A stretch of 64,000 nt of DNA, from contig JAAYVE010000040.1 of assembly GCA_012517315.1 (NCBI GenBank), positions 33,150-97,149 on the forward strand, in the 5' to 3' direction. This document shows positions 25,018 through 33,475 of the stretch, in pieces. The notes under the pieces are model-generated. The model ran no database searches and was not told the origin of the DNA. It worked only from the letters and a program-made list of their open reading frames with translations. Both the position numbers and the translations under genes were made by a program. The DNA comes from Deltaproteobacteria bacterium. GTDB taxonomy: Bacteria > Desulfobacterota > Syntrophobacteria > Syntrophobacterales > Syntrophobacteraceae. The first letter of the stretch is position 1. Every line of letters starts with the position of its first letter.

Positions 25018-25884
25018 ATGTCATTGTACCCTTCGCCTTCTTTGTTGTTGCACGAAGTGCTTGAAGCCGCTAAAAAACTGCCGCCTTTTCCCGACGTGGT
25101 GTGGAAGGTCATGCCCCTCATCCAGAAGACGGCACCTCTGGGTGAGATCGAGGCGGTGATCAAGTACGATCCCGTCATCACGGCCAGGGTGCTGGCGTTC
25201 AGCCAAAGCCCTCACTTTTCAAGACGGCACAGCATCAGCTCGCTTCGTGACGCCATAGTCTTTCTGGGGGAGCAGCAACTGATCCAGGTCATTGTGACCG
25301 CTTGTTCCGAGCGTTACTATGCCGGCAAAACCCCTGTTGGCTATGATCTGAGGGAAGGGGAACTTTGGGAGCACGCCGTCGCCACGGCCCTCATGACGGA
25401 GATCGTGGGAAAGCATCTTGGGTTGGGGGATCTGTTCACGGCTTACACGGCGGCTTTGCTGCATGACATTGGGAAAACCGTTCTGAGCCATTTTGTGGAG
25501 AGTTATTTTGATTCCATTCTGACCCTGATCAAGAAAAAGCGCATGCGATTCCTGGATGCGGAGAGGGAAATCCTCGGCATCGACCACCAGCAACTGGGTG
25601 TCCTCATCGGCGAGCAGTGGCAGCTCCCTAGGGAAGTGATCGCTGCCGTGGGATACCACCACTCGCCTCAGCAGGCCGAAAGCAACCGGGATCTGGCTTC
25701 CCTCGTGTACGTGGCCGACCGGATGGTTTCCGCACTGGGGATCGGCTGTGGCGTGGACGGCTTTCTGCAGCCCAACCAGGACGCGGTGTTTGCAGAGCTG
25801 GGGATCAGTTCTGACTTGATGGACCGGTGCCTGGCCGACCTGGTGGAGGCGGTGAGGGAGACGAGGACTTTCCTCACTTCATGA
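25018..25884 (+). CDS. HDOD-domain signalling protein
   Basis: A 288-residue protein made almost entirely of an HDOD domain: LPPFPDVVWKVMPLIQ, then IKYDPVITARVLAFSQSP and SLRDAIVFLGEQQLIQVI. LLHDIGKTVL keeps an HD pair that many HDOD proteins lose. HDOD proteins are non-enzymatic output or scaffold modules in bacterial signalling, often tied to motility and c-di-GMP. AGGAG lies 6 bases before the ATG at 25018 (an ATG at 25015 is too close). Its sigma-28-type promoter places it in the late flagellar class. Confidence 0.85.
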   Translation: MSLYPSPSLLLHEVLEAAKKLPPFPDVVWKVMPLIQKTAPLGEIEAVIKYDPVITARVLAFSQSPHFSRRHSISSLRDAIVFLGEQQLIQVIVTACSERYYAGKTPVGYDLREGELWEHAVATALMTEIVGKHLGLGDLFTAYTAALLHDIGKTVLSHFVESYFDSILTLIKKKRMRFLDAEREILGIDHQQLGVLIGEQWQLPREVIAAVGYHHSPQQAESNRDLASLVYVADRMVSALGIGCGVDGFLQPNQDAVFAELGISSDLMDRCLADLVEAVRETRTFLTS

Positions 25885-26155
25885 GACAATCAAGCCGTGC
25901 CATTGCAATCACCTGAAGAGCGCCCTCGCAACCGACGCTCACTCCGGCGATCTCTTTGGGATTGACTCGACATCGTCCCAATGTCGGGACTTGGGCGGAG
26001 AGCAAAGATTCCCCCCGCCTTCAGAATTTTCCCAACCACCCTATCCTCCCTGCAGGACGCAAACTCCATCCTCCGCAGCAAGGAGGCAGCAGCCCGGAGG
26101 GTAACCTCTCCAGCTGGTTGATTCCAATAGACAAATGCGTGAAGAAAAATTTTTG

Positions 26156-26183
26156 TCAAGTTGCCGCCAGAAATATCCGATCA
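26156..26183 (+). promoter_or_regulatory. sigma-28-type promoter of the flagellin gene
   Basis: TCAAGTTG (26156-26163), 12 bases, then TCCGATCA (26176-26183). It predicts a leader of about 155 bases before the flagellin start. The rest of the 460-base gap (25885-26346) holds no gene. Confidence 0.65.
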
Positions 26184-26302
26184 CTGTGTCAAATGCGACA
26201 AGTGTGAGGAAAGGGGGACGAGACGACCCAAGGAAAAGGCAAGATCAGGTTCTTTAGATGTTATTGAAAGGCCGCGGGGATCGCGGCGACCCATCAAAAT
26301 CT

Positions 26303-26319
26303 CCGGCAAGAATTGCCGG
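26303..26319 (+). promoter_or_regulatory. stem-loop in the flagellin mRNA leader
   Basis: CCGGCAA-GAA-TTGCCGG, a perfect 7-bp stem with a 3-base loop, 27 bases before the flagellin ATG; a second GC-rich hairpin (CCGCG-GGGAT-CGCGG) precedes it. In alphaproteobacteria FlbT acts on the flagellin leader, and flbT lies downstream here, so this is a candidate target. Confidence 0.5.
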
Positions 26320-26346
26320 ACCTCAACCTAGAAAAGGAGACACACC

Positions 26347-27159
26347 ATGGCACTGAATGACATTTCCCTTACCAGTGGAATGAGACAGAACCTCGTCAGC
26401 CTGCAGAACACCGTCAGCCTTCTCAACCGGACTCAAGAGAGACTGGCAAGCGGCAAGAAGGTGAACAGCGCTCTGGACAATCCCACGAACTTTTTTGCTG
26501 CTCAGGCCCATTTGAACAGGGCATCCGACCTTTCCGCGTTGAAAGACGGGATGGGCGAAGCCATTCAGGCGATCAAGGCCGCCGATGCCGGAATCAAGGG
26601 AATCACCGGTTTGATCGAATCCGCCAAGGGTCTTGCCCAGGCTGCCCGGTCTGCGGATGCTGCCGGTCGCGCCGGTCTTGCAGGTCAATACGATGACTTG
26701 CGCACACAAATCGACCAGCTTGCCGGCGACTCCGGATACAAGGGAACCAACTTCCTGGATAACGCTGATCTTCAGGTGAACTTCAATGAGGATGGCACGA
26801 GTTCTCTGACGATCGAAGGTTTTGCGGCCGATTCCACCGGACTGGCCATCGACGCGGCTGCCAATGCGTGGGTCGCAGACACCGACATCGATGCGGCGGT
26901 TGCCGACTTGGACGCCGCTCTGGCAACACTGAGAACCGAGTCTGCGGCCTTGGCCTCCAACCTCAGCGTCATCACCACGCGGCAGGAATTCACGACGAAC
27001 ATGATCACGACATTGACGACCGGTGCCGACCAGCTGACGTTGGCGGACATGAACGAGGAAGGCGCCAACATGCTCATGCTCCAGACCCGCCAGGCTCTGG
27101 GGACGACGGCGTTGAGCCTTTCATCCCAGACGGCCCAGTCAGTCCTTAGGCTGTTCTAA
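26347..27159 (+). CDS. flagellin
   Basis: A 270-residue filament subunit. The conserved N-terminal D0/D1 region (NTVSLLNRTQERLASGKKVN, FFAAQAHLNRASDLSALKDG) and C-terminal D1/D0 region (NMLMLQTRQALGTTALSLSS, ending SVLRLF) flank a very short centre with almost no variable domain. The form is like the small flagellins of alphaproteobacteria such as Caulobacter FljK, which fits the flbT-flaF pair downstream. AAGGAG lies 7 bases upstream. Its promoter is sigma-28-type. Confidence 0.92.
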   Translation: MALNDISLTSGMRQNLVSLQNTVSLLNRTQERLASGKKVNSALDNPTNFFAAQAHLNRASDLSALKDGMGEAIQAIKAADAGIKGITGLIESAKGLAQAARSADAAGRAGLAGQYDDLRTQIDQLAGDSGYKGTNFLDNADLQVNFNEDGTSSLTIEGFAADSTGLAIDAAANAWVADTDIDAAVADLDAALATLRTESAALASNLSVITTRQEFTTNMITTLTTGADQLTLADMNEEGANMLMLQTRQALGTTALSLSSQTAQSVLRLF

Positions 27160-27244
27160 CCCATGAGTTCCTGAGGGGCTGGTAGATTATCGCACGGGGA
27201 GGCGATTGTCCTCCCCGTGCGCACATCCTCAGGAGGATTGAGCC

Positions 27245-28084
27245 ATGACTCCCTTCAAAGTATCGAACGATCATTCGGTCCCTGACATCGGTCATTCAGG
27301 GATGGCAGTGGATCGCTTCAATCTGCGGCTCGGCACGGAAAAAGGCGACCCTGCATCGGGAGTTGAAAACCATGGGTGGATCAAGGTTTCCACGAGTCAG
27401 CTGAATGGTCTGCGATCGGTTGACTCCAGTCTGAACAAGGTCGCAAGAACCATCAGGCATGCCGACTCAGCCATGGAAAAGATCGGTGAACTCTTGGGGG
27501 AGATGAAATCCAAGCTTGAGAGCATCGTAAAGAACTATCCTCCCTTTCCGCCGGGGACCGAAGAGCGGGCCAGGTATCTTGAGAGCTACAACGGCCTCCG
27601 CTCGCAGATGGCACAGTTGGCGATACCACCGGAGAAGGAAGGGGCCGGGGCAAAGATGTTCCCTCCCACCGAGTACCGTGAAGGGGGGAACTGGGAATTC
27701 CTGGTTGAAAAAGACGGGCAGCTGAGGACCGTCCACAAGGGGGAGATTCAGCTGAACCTGGAAGGCTTGGACATCCCCGAGCTGAAACCGGATGCGAGCG
27801 ATGAAGAGGTCTATCTTGCGCTGCAGAGACTGGACGCCGGCCGTGAAATCCTGGATTCCAGGAGACAGGCGCTGGCTGAAGATGCAGAGGCAATCATCAA
27901 CTCCTTGAAAAGGTCCCTGGAATCCCATAAGCTTTACCCCAGTTACGGTGAGCAGATGAAACTTTCAGAGGACGAAGAGGCGGCGGTTGGCCGGATGAGC
28001 GCTTTGCTGCAGGAGACATTGAGCAGTGCCAAGTTCGTCAGCCTCACGAATGCCAGTGCCGCATTAGCGGAACTGCTATACTGA
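27245..28084 (+). CDS. hypothetical protein between flagellin and flbT
   Basis: 279 residues, unrecognised. Residues 40-125 look helical and faintly flagellin-like (LRSVDSSLNKVARTIRHADS, IGELLGEMKSKLESIV, YNGLRSQMAQLA). The middle is Pro- and Glu-rich, and the C-terminus is helical again, with coiled-coil-like spacing. There is no signal peptide or membrane segment. Its place in the flagellin unit, 4 bases before flbT, suggests a flagellar role such as a filament or export accessory protein, but nothing in the sequence proves this. Confidence 0.6.
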   Translation: MTPFKVSNDHSVPDIGHSGMAVDRFNLRLGTEKGDPASGVENHGWIKVSTSQLNGLRSVDSSLNKVARTIRHADSAMEKIGELLGEMKSKLESIVKNYPPFPPGTEERARYLESYNGLRSQMAQLAIPPEKEGAGAKMFPPTEYREGGNWEFLVEKDGQLRTVHKGEIQLNLEGLDIPELKPDASDEEVYLALQRLDAGREILDSRRQALAEDAEAIINSLKRSLESHKLYPSYGEQMKLSEDEEAAVGRMSALLQETLSSAKFVSLTNASAALAELLY

Positions 28085-28088
28085 AAAA

Positions 28089-28496
28089 ATGGCCCTCAAA
28101 ATCACACTCAAGCCTCACGAGCGACTCATCCTGGGCGGAGCCGTCATAGAAAACGGCGATGCCCGCGCGGACTTCATTGTGGAGAACAACGTTCCGATCC
28201 TCCGTCAAAAGGACATCATGGGGGAGGAAGACGCGAATACCCCCTGCCGGAGGATCTACTTCGTGATTCAACTCATGTACATTGACGAAACGGGGCTTGT
28301 GAACCATCACAACACCTACTGGCAGCTGGTTCAGGACGTGGTGAAGGCGGCGCCGAGCACGCTGGTTCTAATCGACCAGATCAGTGAACTCATCCTTCAG
28401 GCAAAATACTATCAGGCGCTGAAGCTCACGCGCAAACTCATCGACTATGAAAAGGAGTTGTTGGATCATGCACTCAGCTCAAGTGGGAGCGTATAA
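28089..28496 (+). CDS. flbT: flagellin synthesis repressor FlbT
   Basis: A 135-residue protein with the FlbT pattern: MALKITLKPHERLILGGAVI, VENNVPILRQKDIM, and the helical C-terminal half (YYQALKLTRKLIDYEKELL). In Caulobacter FlbT binds the 5' leader of flagellin mRNA and limits its translation until the hook is complete; FlaF opposes it. The flaF gene overlaps its end. The pair is mainly known from alphaproteobacteria, so its presence in this background is notable. Confidence 0.87.
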   Translation: MALKITLKPHERLILGGAVIENGDARADFIVENNVPILRQKDIMGEEDANTPCRRIYFVIQLMYIDETGLVNHHNTYWQLVQDVVKAAPSTLVLIDQISELILQAKYYQALKLTRKLIDYEKELLDHALSSSGSV

Positions 28497-28863
28497 GAAA
28501 GTCCAGATGCAGACGATTTCAGGTCGTGAAATCGAGGCGAATGTTCTGACCAAGGCGGCCATGGCCCTGAAGGATTGCCAGGAAACCTGGGAAAATGGGG
28601 GATCGAACGGAAAGCTGGATGAGGCGCTCAGGTTCAATCAACTTATTTGGAGCATATTTCAGACGGAACTGACAAAGGAAGAAAACCCTCTGCCCAGAGA
28701 GGTACGGCGGAACATTCTGATGCTGAGTGCGTTCATTGACAGGAGAATCTTTGAGGTCATGGCTTACCCTTCACCTGAAAAGCTCAACGCCATCATCAAT
28801 ATCAATCTGAATCTCGCTGCGGGATTGCGCGGTTCGCCCGTAGAGAATCAAAGTGGCTACTGA
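28468..28863 (+). CDS. flaF: flagellar biosynthesis regulator FlaF
   Basis: A 131-residue protein overlapping flbT by 29 bases. QVGAYKKVQMQTISGREIEA at the N-terminus, then ALRFNQLIWSIFQTEL and RRNILMLSAFIDRRIFE, match the FlaF family. FlaF is needed for flagellin production or secretion and works against FlbT. The start at 28468 is internal to flbT, with AGGAG about 10 bases upstream. A terminator hairpin follows the gene. Confidence 0.85.
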   Translation: MHSAQVGAYKKVQMQTISGREIEANVLTKAAMALKDCQETWENGGSNGKLDEALRFNQLIWSIFQTELTKEENPLPREVRRNILMLSAFIDRRIFEVMAYPSPEKLNAIININLNLAAGLRGSPVENQSGY

Positions 28864-28906
28864 AAGACCCGTTCGTCAAACACGTCGACCATCATTAGAA
28901 AGAAAA

Positions 28907-28957
28907 ATTGGCCCTTCCGGGGGAATGCGTATTTCCTCGAAAGGGTCAATTTGTTTT
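28907..28957 (+). terminator. rho-independent terminator after flaF
   Basis: ATTGGCCCTT (28907-28916) pairs with AAGGGTCAAT (28941-28950), one G-U pair included, and a TTTGTTTT tail follows. It ends the flagellin-flbT-flaF unit. Confidence 0.65.
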
Positions 28958-29146
28958 GCCCGCCCTAGAGAGCCGTTGTCATGCAGAAAAGCCTTCACTG
29001 GTGAAGTCCTCATGCCGATGGAATGATAGTTGGTTGATTGCGTGAGGATCGGCAGGCAGAAGCTGCCGGGCACGCCGCATCATCACCTCTATTTCGAAGA
29101 CTGTTTTGAGATGCACCATGGTCATTCAGACGAGGGGGGGGTACAC

Positions 29147-29977
29147 ATGGAACAGGTATCCGCGCAATTGGACGCACTTCCTCCCTTGCCGTGCTCCCTG
29201 CAGAGACTGCTTGGGATTGTGCAGGATGAGAACGCCTCTGCAGCAGATCTGGAGCATCTCATTCGGCACGACGAGGCTCTTTGCGCCAAAATCCTTCGGA
29301 TGGCCAACTCGGCTTTTTACGGCCACAGGGGAGGGGTGAGAACTCTCTCCAGGGCGATCCTCACAATCGGGTTCCATGAAGTGAAGTCCATTTGCCTTGT
29401 TGAACTGCTCATGGCAAGCTTCCCGGTCAAGGAGAATGACAGCCGCCGGGAGAGGGAAAAACTGTGGAAACATGCCCTCATGACAGCGAAGCACGCCGCC
29501 GAAATCGCCCGGGTGAGGCCGTGGGTGAGGGGGGATGAGGCCTACGACCTGGGTTTGCTCCACGATCTCGGGTGGCTGGTCATGCTTGTGCACTTCCATG
29601 GCCACTATCAAAGGGTCCAGGTGATTTCCGCCGAGCAGGGGATTCCCCTTCACGTGGCTGAGCGGGGCCATGGCCTCACCCATACCCAGGTGGGAAAATG
29701 GATTGCCCTTCGTTGGGGCCTCCCCGCCGTTTACCATTTCGTCATGGCATACCATCACGCCCCGGAGGAAAGCCCGTCCATGCGGCCTGCGGTCAAGATG
29801 GTGGCACTGGGGCATCTGCTGGCACACATGAGGGAGCAGGGCGAACTTGTGGGTATGGATCATGTTGCCTCTCTCTGTGCCGATCTCCGCATCCCGGAAG
29901 AGGAGTGGCGGAAGCACGCGGGGAAAGTGGCTCAGGTGGGAGAGGAAGTGGACCGACTTTGGCGACTCTTGAACTGA
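29147..29977 (+). CDS. HDOD-domain signalling protein
   Basis: A 276-residue protein with an HDOD domain: LPPLPCSLQRLLGIVQDE, IRHDEALCAKILRMANSAF and TLSRAILTIGFHEVKSICL. GLLHDLGW keeps the HD pair, but the remaining metal ligands look partial, so catalysis is doubtful. The ATG at 29147 follows a long G-run at good spacing; the frame is open to 29030. It is 13 bases upstream of the hybrid kinase, so both are probably one unit. Confidence 0.83.
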   Translation: MEQVSAQLDALPPLPCSLQRLLGIVQDENASAADLEHLIRHDEALCAKILRMANSAFYGHRGGVRTLSRAILTIGFHEVKSICLVELLMASFPVKENDSRREREKLWKHALMTAKHAAEIARVRPWVRGDEAYDLGLLHDLGWLVMLVHFHGHYQRVQVISAEQGIPLHVAERGHGLTHTQVGKWIALRWGLPAVYHFVMAYHHAPEESPSMRPAVKMVALGHLLAHMREQGELVGMDHVASLCADLRIPEEEWRKHAGKVAQVGEEVDRLWRLLN

Positions 29978-29990
29978 AGAGAGCAGAGTG

Positions 29991-32093
29991 ATGAATATTG
30001 AGGAACTCCTGAGAAACGAACTGCTGGAAGTGAGGCGCAAGGAAGTGGAGAAGACCGGTGTCCTCACAATGCTCTACCGCCTCATGGAATTGCTTCCCAG
30101 GAAACTCGGCGTGAAGCAGACGTGCGAGGAGTTGGTGCGGATCGTCATGGAGGAGACGGACTTCGAGAACTGCTCCATCGCCCTCTGGGATGCAGCTGAA
30201 AAAAGCCTTTGCTTCGTTGCCGCATATGGGCTCCCGGAACTCCTGGACGAGGAGGTGGACTTTGCCTACCACCGTGACCTGAAATTCCGCTCAGGGCGAG
30301 ATGTGGCGAGCAAAGTCTTTGAAAGCGGCGAACCGGTGTTCATTGAGGATACCAACAGCCAACCAATTCCCCGGAAGAACAGTGCCGTCGTGAACCCTGC
30401 GTGCCTGGTGTGCCTTCCACTGCTGGATTTGGGAATTCTCAACATGAGTGCCTCCCACCCGAGGAAGTTCTCGGATGAAAAGCAGCGCAATTGGGTCCTC
30501 ATGGGGAACATCATTGGCCAACTCATCTCCACGGCGCTTATGAACGAACGGCTTCGGGATGCCAACCAAATCCTAGAATACGAGGTGGAGCAAAAAACGA
30601 GGGCCTATGAGGAGCGAAATCGAGAACTGACTCAGGCCAACCAGATCCTGGAGAAAATCATTGATCATGCGCCTGAGGGTATCTGCCTCCTGGATGCGGA
30701 GGGCGTGCTGGTCCGCATCAACAGGAGCATGCTGAAATTCCAGGGCGATGAAGCCTCGGCGGCCATTGGCGCCTCGCCGGAGATCTTTTTCAAAAACCCT
30801 CAGGTCTTCCGGGACTTGATGGAAGAGGTGGCAAAAACCGAACAGAAGCTTCTGCTGGATGTGTCCATGACGGGTCCAGGAGGAAGGCAGCAACAGGTCG
30901 ACGTGTTTCTGACGGGGTTGCCCGATGAGGAGGGAAAGACGAGGGGATACCTCCTAGTGATTTACGACATGTCGGAAAAGAAGGCATTTTCTGACCAGCT
31001 CCTGAGGACGGAAAAACTCGCTGCCCTGGGTACCATGGCTGGCGGAGTGGCCCATGATTTCAACAACATGCTCATGAGGGTCCTGGGAAACACCCAGTTG
31101 CTGCTGCTCCACGTGGAGGACGAGGTGGCCCGGAGCCGCCTTCAGAACATCGAATCCGCCGTGCAAGACGCAGCACAGACGCTCAAGAGACTCCAGACCT
31201 TTGCGGGAAAGGAGGGCAATGCCGACAGCATCGCCGGCGTGGTGGATGTCAACGAGATTGTCAGGGATGTGGTGGAATTCACTCGCCCCCGTTGGAAAGA
31301 TTCCATGGAAAAGCACGGCAAATCCATCGATCTCACACTGGATCTCGCTCCCACGTGTTTGGCCCGTGTGAGTCCCTCTGATTTGCGGGAAGCGTTGGCA
31401 GCTGTCGTTCTGAACGCCGTGGATGCCATGCCCGCCGGAGGTGTACTCAAGGTTTTCACTGCATGCGACGATCAGGAAGCCATCATTGAAATTCGAGACA
31501 CGGGGTGCGGCATGGCTTCTGACGTTGTGCGCAGAATTTTCGATCCCTTTTTCAGCACTAAAGGAGTTTCCAATTCGGGACTCGGTCTCAGTGTCGCTTG
31601 GAACCTCATCCACCGGCATAAAGGGGACATCCGGGTGGTCAGTGAACCTGGGACTGGAAGCCAGTTCTGGATCCATCTGCCCAAGGTCGACGGCCAGCAA
31701 CGGTTTCGAGCTCCTTCCAACGGGCCCCAGGAATCTTCTCCGAGGCACGTGCTTCTCGTGGACGACGACGAGGAAATCCTTAGGCTTCTTCGGGACATGA
31801 TCCGCATGAGCGGCCACAAGGTCTCCGCCACGGCCGACGGCAAAGAGGCCCTTTCCCTCATTGAAACGGAGGACTTCGACCTGGTTTTTTCCGACATGGG
31901 CATGCCGCTGGTGAGTGGTTGGGAGATTGCCCGCAGGGTCAAAGAGAGGAGCCCATTGGTTCCTGTGATTCTCATCACGGGCTGGGGCACGCAATACGAA
32001 GAAGAGGACTTGAGCCGGGAAGGAATCGACCTCGTCCTGTCCAAGCCGCTGAGTTTCGAAAAATTGAAGGCGATCCTCCAGCGATTCCTCTGA
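29991..32093 (+). CDS. hybrid histidine kinase (GAF-PAS-HisKA-HATPase-REC)
   Basis: About 700 residues, soluble. Residues 25-195 look like a GAF domain and 200-225 a coiled coil, followed by a PAS domain (ILEKIIDHAPEGICLLDAEG). The phospho-acceptor is His355 in GGVAHDFNNM, the class often linked to NtrB-like kinases. The ATPase domain has IEIRDTGCGM and GLGLSV. A C-terminal receiver (HVLLVDDDEE) has its phospho-Asp at 635 (VFSDMGMP) and Lys in LSKPLS. No membrane helix is visible, so the input is cytoplasmic. The partner regulators may be those encoded from 33.5 kb. Confidence 0.88.
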   Translation: MNIEELLRNELLEVRRKEVEKTGVLTMLYRLMELLPRKLGVKQTCEELVRIVMEETDFENCSIALWDAAEKSLCFVAAYGLPELLDEEVDFAYHRDLKFRSGRDVASKVFESGEPVFIEDTNSQPIPRKNSAVVNPACLVCLPLLDLGILNMSASHPRKFSDEKQRNWVLMGNIIGQLISTALMNERLRDANQILEYEVEQKTRAYEERNRELTQANQILEKIIDHAPEGICLLDAEGVLVRINRSMLKFQGDEASAAIGASPEIFFKNPQVFRDLMEEVAKTEQKLLLDVSMTGPGGRQQQVDVFLTGLPDEEGKTRGYLLVIYDMSEKKAFSDQLLRTEKLAALGTMAGGVAHDFNNMLMRVLGNTQLLLLHVEDEVARSRLQNIESAVQDAAQTLKRLQTFAGKEGNADSIAGVVDVNEIVRDVVEFTRPRWKDSMEKHGKSIDLTLDLAPTCLARVSPSDLREALAAVVLNAVDAMPAGGVLKVFTACDDQEAIIEIRDTGCGMASDVVRRIFDPFFSTKGVSNSGLGLSVAWNLIHRHKGDIRVVSEPGTGSQFWIHLPKVDGQQRFRAPSNGPQESSPRHVLLVDDDEEILRLLRDMIRMSGHKVSATADGKEALSLIETEDFDLVFSDMGMPLVSGWEIARRVKERSPLVPVILITGWGTQYEEEDLSREGIDLVLSKPLSFEKLKAILQRFL

Positions 32094-32148
32094 TCTTCCG
32101 AATTTGCGCGGAAAGGGGCGTCAGTTTGACGTCCTTTGCCAGCGCGAA

Positions 32149-32164
32149 GGGAGACGATTTTGCA
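32149..32164 (+). promoter_or_regulatory. weak sigma-54-type promoter candidate
   Basis: GGGAGAC-N4-TTGCA has GG and GC 12 bases apart as sigma-54 needs, but the -24 element deviates from TGGCAC. It lies 57 bases before the lipoprotein gene. Confidence 0.3.
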
Positions 32165-32220
32165 GTGTCCTGAGATTTCTTGAGGTGTCAAATCTGCGGG
32201 TATTTGATATGTGAGGGGTC

Positions 32221-32886
32221 ATGAAGTTCAGCGGCAGAATGCCCGGGGCATGGCGGCCTTTGTGGTGTCTTGTCACAGTGTTGGTGGCGGCTCTGGGGTG
32301 CGCTGGGGAATCGCGGGCGTTTTCCCACGGCCCGAGGGTCGAACTGCAGCCCATCGATGTCTTCAGAAGATCGAACATCCAGTACTATGGGGGGGCTGCC
32401 TTGGGGGTTCTGAGCTTCAAGGGGCCGGCGCAAATGAGCGCCGCAGGGGATGAGATTGCCCGAATCTACGCTCAGGAACTTCTCAAACCGGGATTTTTTA
32501 AAGATGTGAGGTTTTTTGCCCGCTCCGCCGCAAGCCAGGAAGAGGCGGTGTGGCTGGCGAGGACGCTTGAATGCGACCTGATCATGGAAGCAACCATTCA
32601 GTATCTTCTGGATGGATCCGGTAGCATGCCGACGCATCTAGACATTGCCGTCAAGATTTTGGATGCCCGATCGGGGACCGTGGCGTGGGATCTTGGCCAA
32701 AAGGCCTCCTCCAACCCGGGAAAGGAAGTGGACCTTTTCTGGAGCGTAAAAAAAGGAGCCCCTGCCGAGCGATATCCCGCCATGGCCAAGGCCCTTGCCG
32801 TTCAGTTGGTCCATTTCCTCGCAGGTCTTCCCCCAGAGGTGGATACGGGAGACGGAGGGAAGGGCAAGGGGCGTTTCAAATGGTAG
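32221..32886 (+). CDS. putative lipoprotein, CsgG/FlgO-like
   Basis: A 221-residue precursor with a basic N-terminus, a hydrophobic stretch and a lipobox ending ALGC near residue 27, so it should be lipid-anchored. The mature part, with GVLSFKGPAQMSAAGDEIAR, ECDLIMEATIQYLLDGSG and IAVKILDARSGTVAW, has the alternating pattern of CsgG/FlgO-type outer membrane lipoproteins. It sits inside the motility island, so a flagellar or secretion-related envelope role is possible. Family placement is tentative. Confidence 0.55.
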   Translation: MKFSGRMPGAWRPLWCLVTVLVAALGCAGESRAFSHGPRVELQPIDVFRRSNIQYYGGAALGVLSFKGPAQMSAAGDEIARIYAQELLKPGFFKDVRFFARSAASQEEAVWLARTLECDLIMEATIQYLLDGSGSMPTHLDIAVKILDARSGTVAWDLGQKASSNPGKEVDLFWSVKKGAPAERYPAMAKALAVQLVHFLAGLPPEVDTGDGGKGKGRFKW

Positions 32887-32939
32887 AAGCTTCGCCGGGA
32901 GACGAGGTCTGGCTGTCTGCCGGTAGAGGACCGGGGAAC

Positions 32940-33338
32940 ATGGACATCAAAATCAACTCCCTGCAGCCAGTGACGACGGATCCGAAGCTGGTTCCTGAAT
33001 TCTCCAACAAGAGGTCGAGGGTCATCAAGCCCATCGCCAAGAGCAAGAAGGCTCTTCCGGGAAAGGTTGGCGACGATCGGAGGGCGAAACATGAACCGCC
33101 GATCCTCGGACACTTGCCGGAGTTGGACGACTCGGAAACGCATGCAGGCGGAAAGCAGGACGGGGACACGCAATCCTTCAACTCCGCCCAAGAGATGAAC
33201 GAAACGGTGGAGGGGAAGACCGCGTTAGTCAATGAGCATTCGCAAGGATCCGTCGGGGGAATTTCTGTTGGGAATAGAGCCCAAGAATCGGGAAATCTCC
33301 AGGGAAAAAAGGGGGTGATCCTTGACGCGAAGATTTGA
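32940..33338 (+). CDS. small hypothetical protein
   Basis: A 132-residue polar protein starting MDIKINSLQPV, rich in Lys, Glu, Gln and Gly, with no hydrophobic segment, probably disordered. The N-terminus recalls small flagellar accessory proteins (FlaG-type) but no family signature is present. The start is uncertain; a G-rich stretch precedes the ATG. The 3' end overlaps a promoter candidate for the next gene. It may not be a real gene. Confidence 0.35.
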   Translation: MDIKINSLQPVTTDPKLVPEFSNKRSRVIKPIAKSKKALPGKVGDDRRAKHEPPILGHLPELDDSETHAGGKQDGDTQSFNSAQEMNETVEGKTALVNEHSQGSVGGISVGNRAQESGNLQGKKGVILDAKI

Positions 33339-33349
33339 ATCTTTATAGG
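33322..33349 (+). promoter_or_regulatory. sigma-70-type promoter for the two-regulator/kinase unit
   Basis: TTGACG (33322-33327), 16 bases, TATAGG (33344-33349), about 120 bases before the response regulator start. The match is moderate. Confidence 0.4.
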
Positions 33350-33475
33350 AATCAATAAAGTGCAAACGGTGCAAAGGAAGCGTGGAGAAATCCCTTGGCC
33401 TGGGGGCGGTCCCTTGGAAGATGGCTTGGAACACTCTTTTTGTAATTCTCTTTCAGGTTCTTGGGCGACGAACTC

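Noticed and set aside
28994..29021. Fifth sigma-28-type site before the second HDOD gene
   Set aside because: The -10 GCCGAT is good, but the -35 region (TCACTGGT) matches poorly and only at a different spacing.
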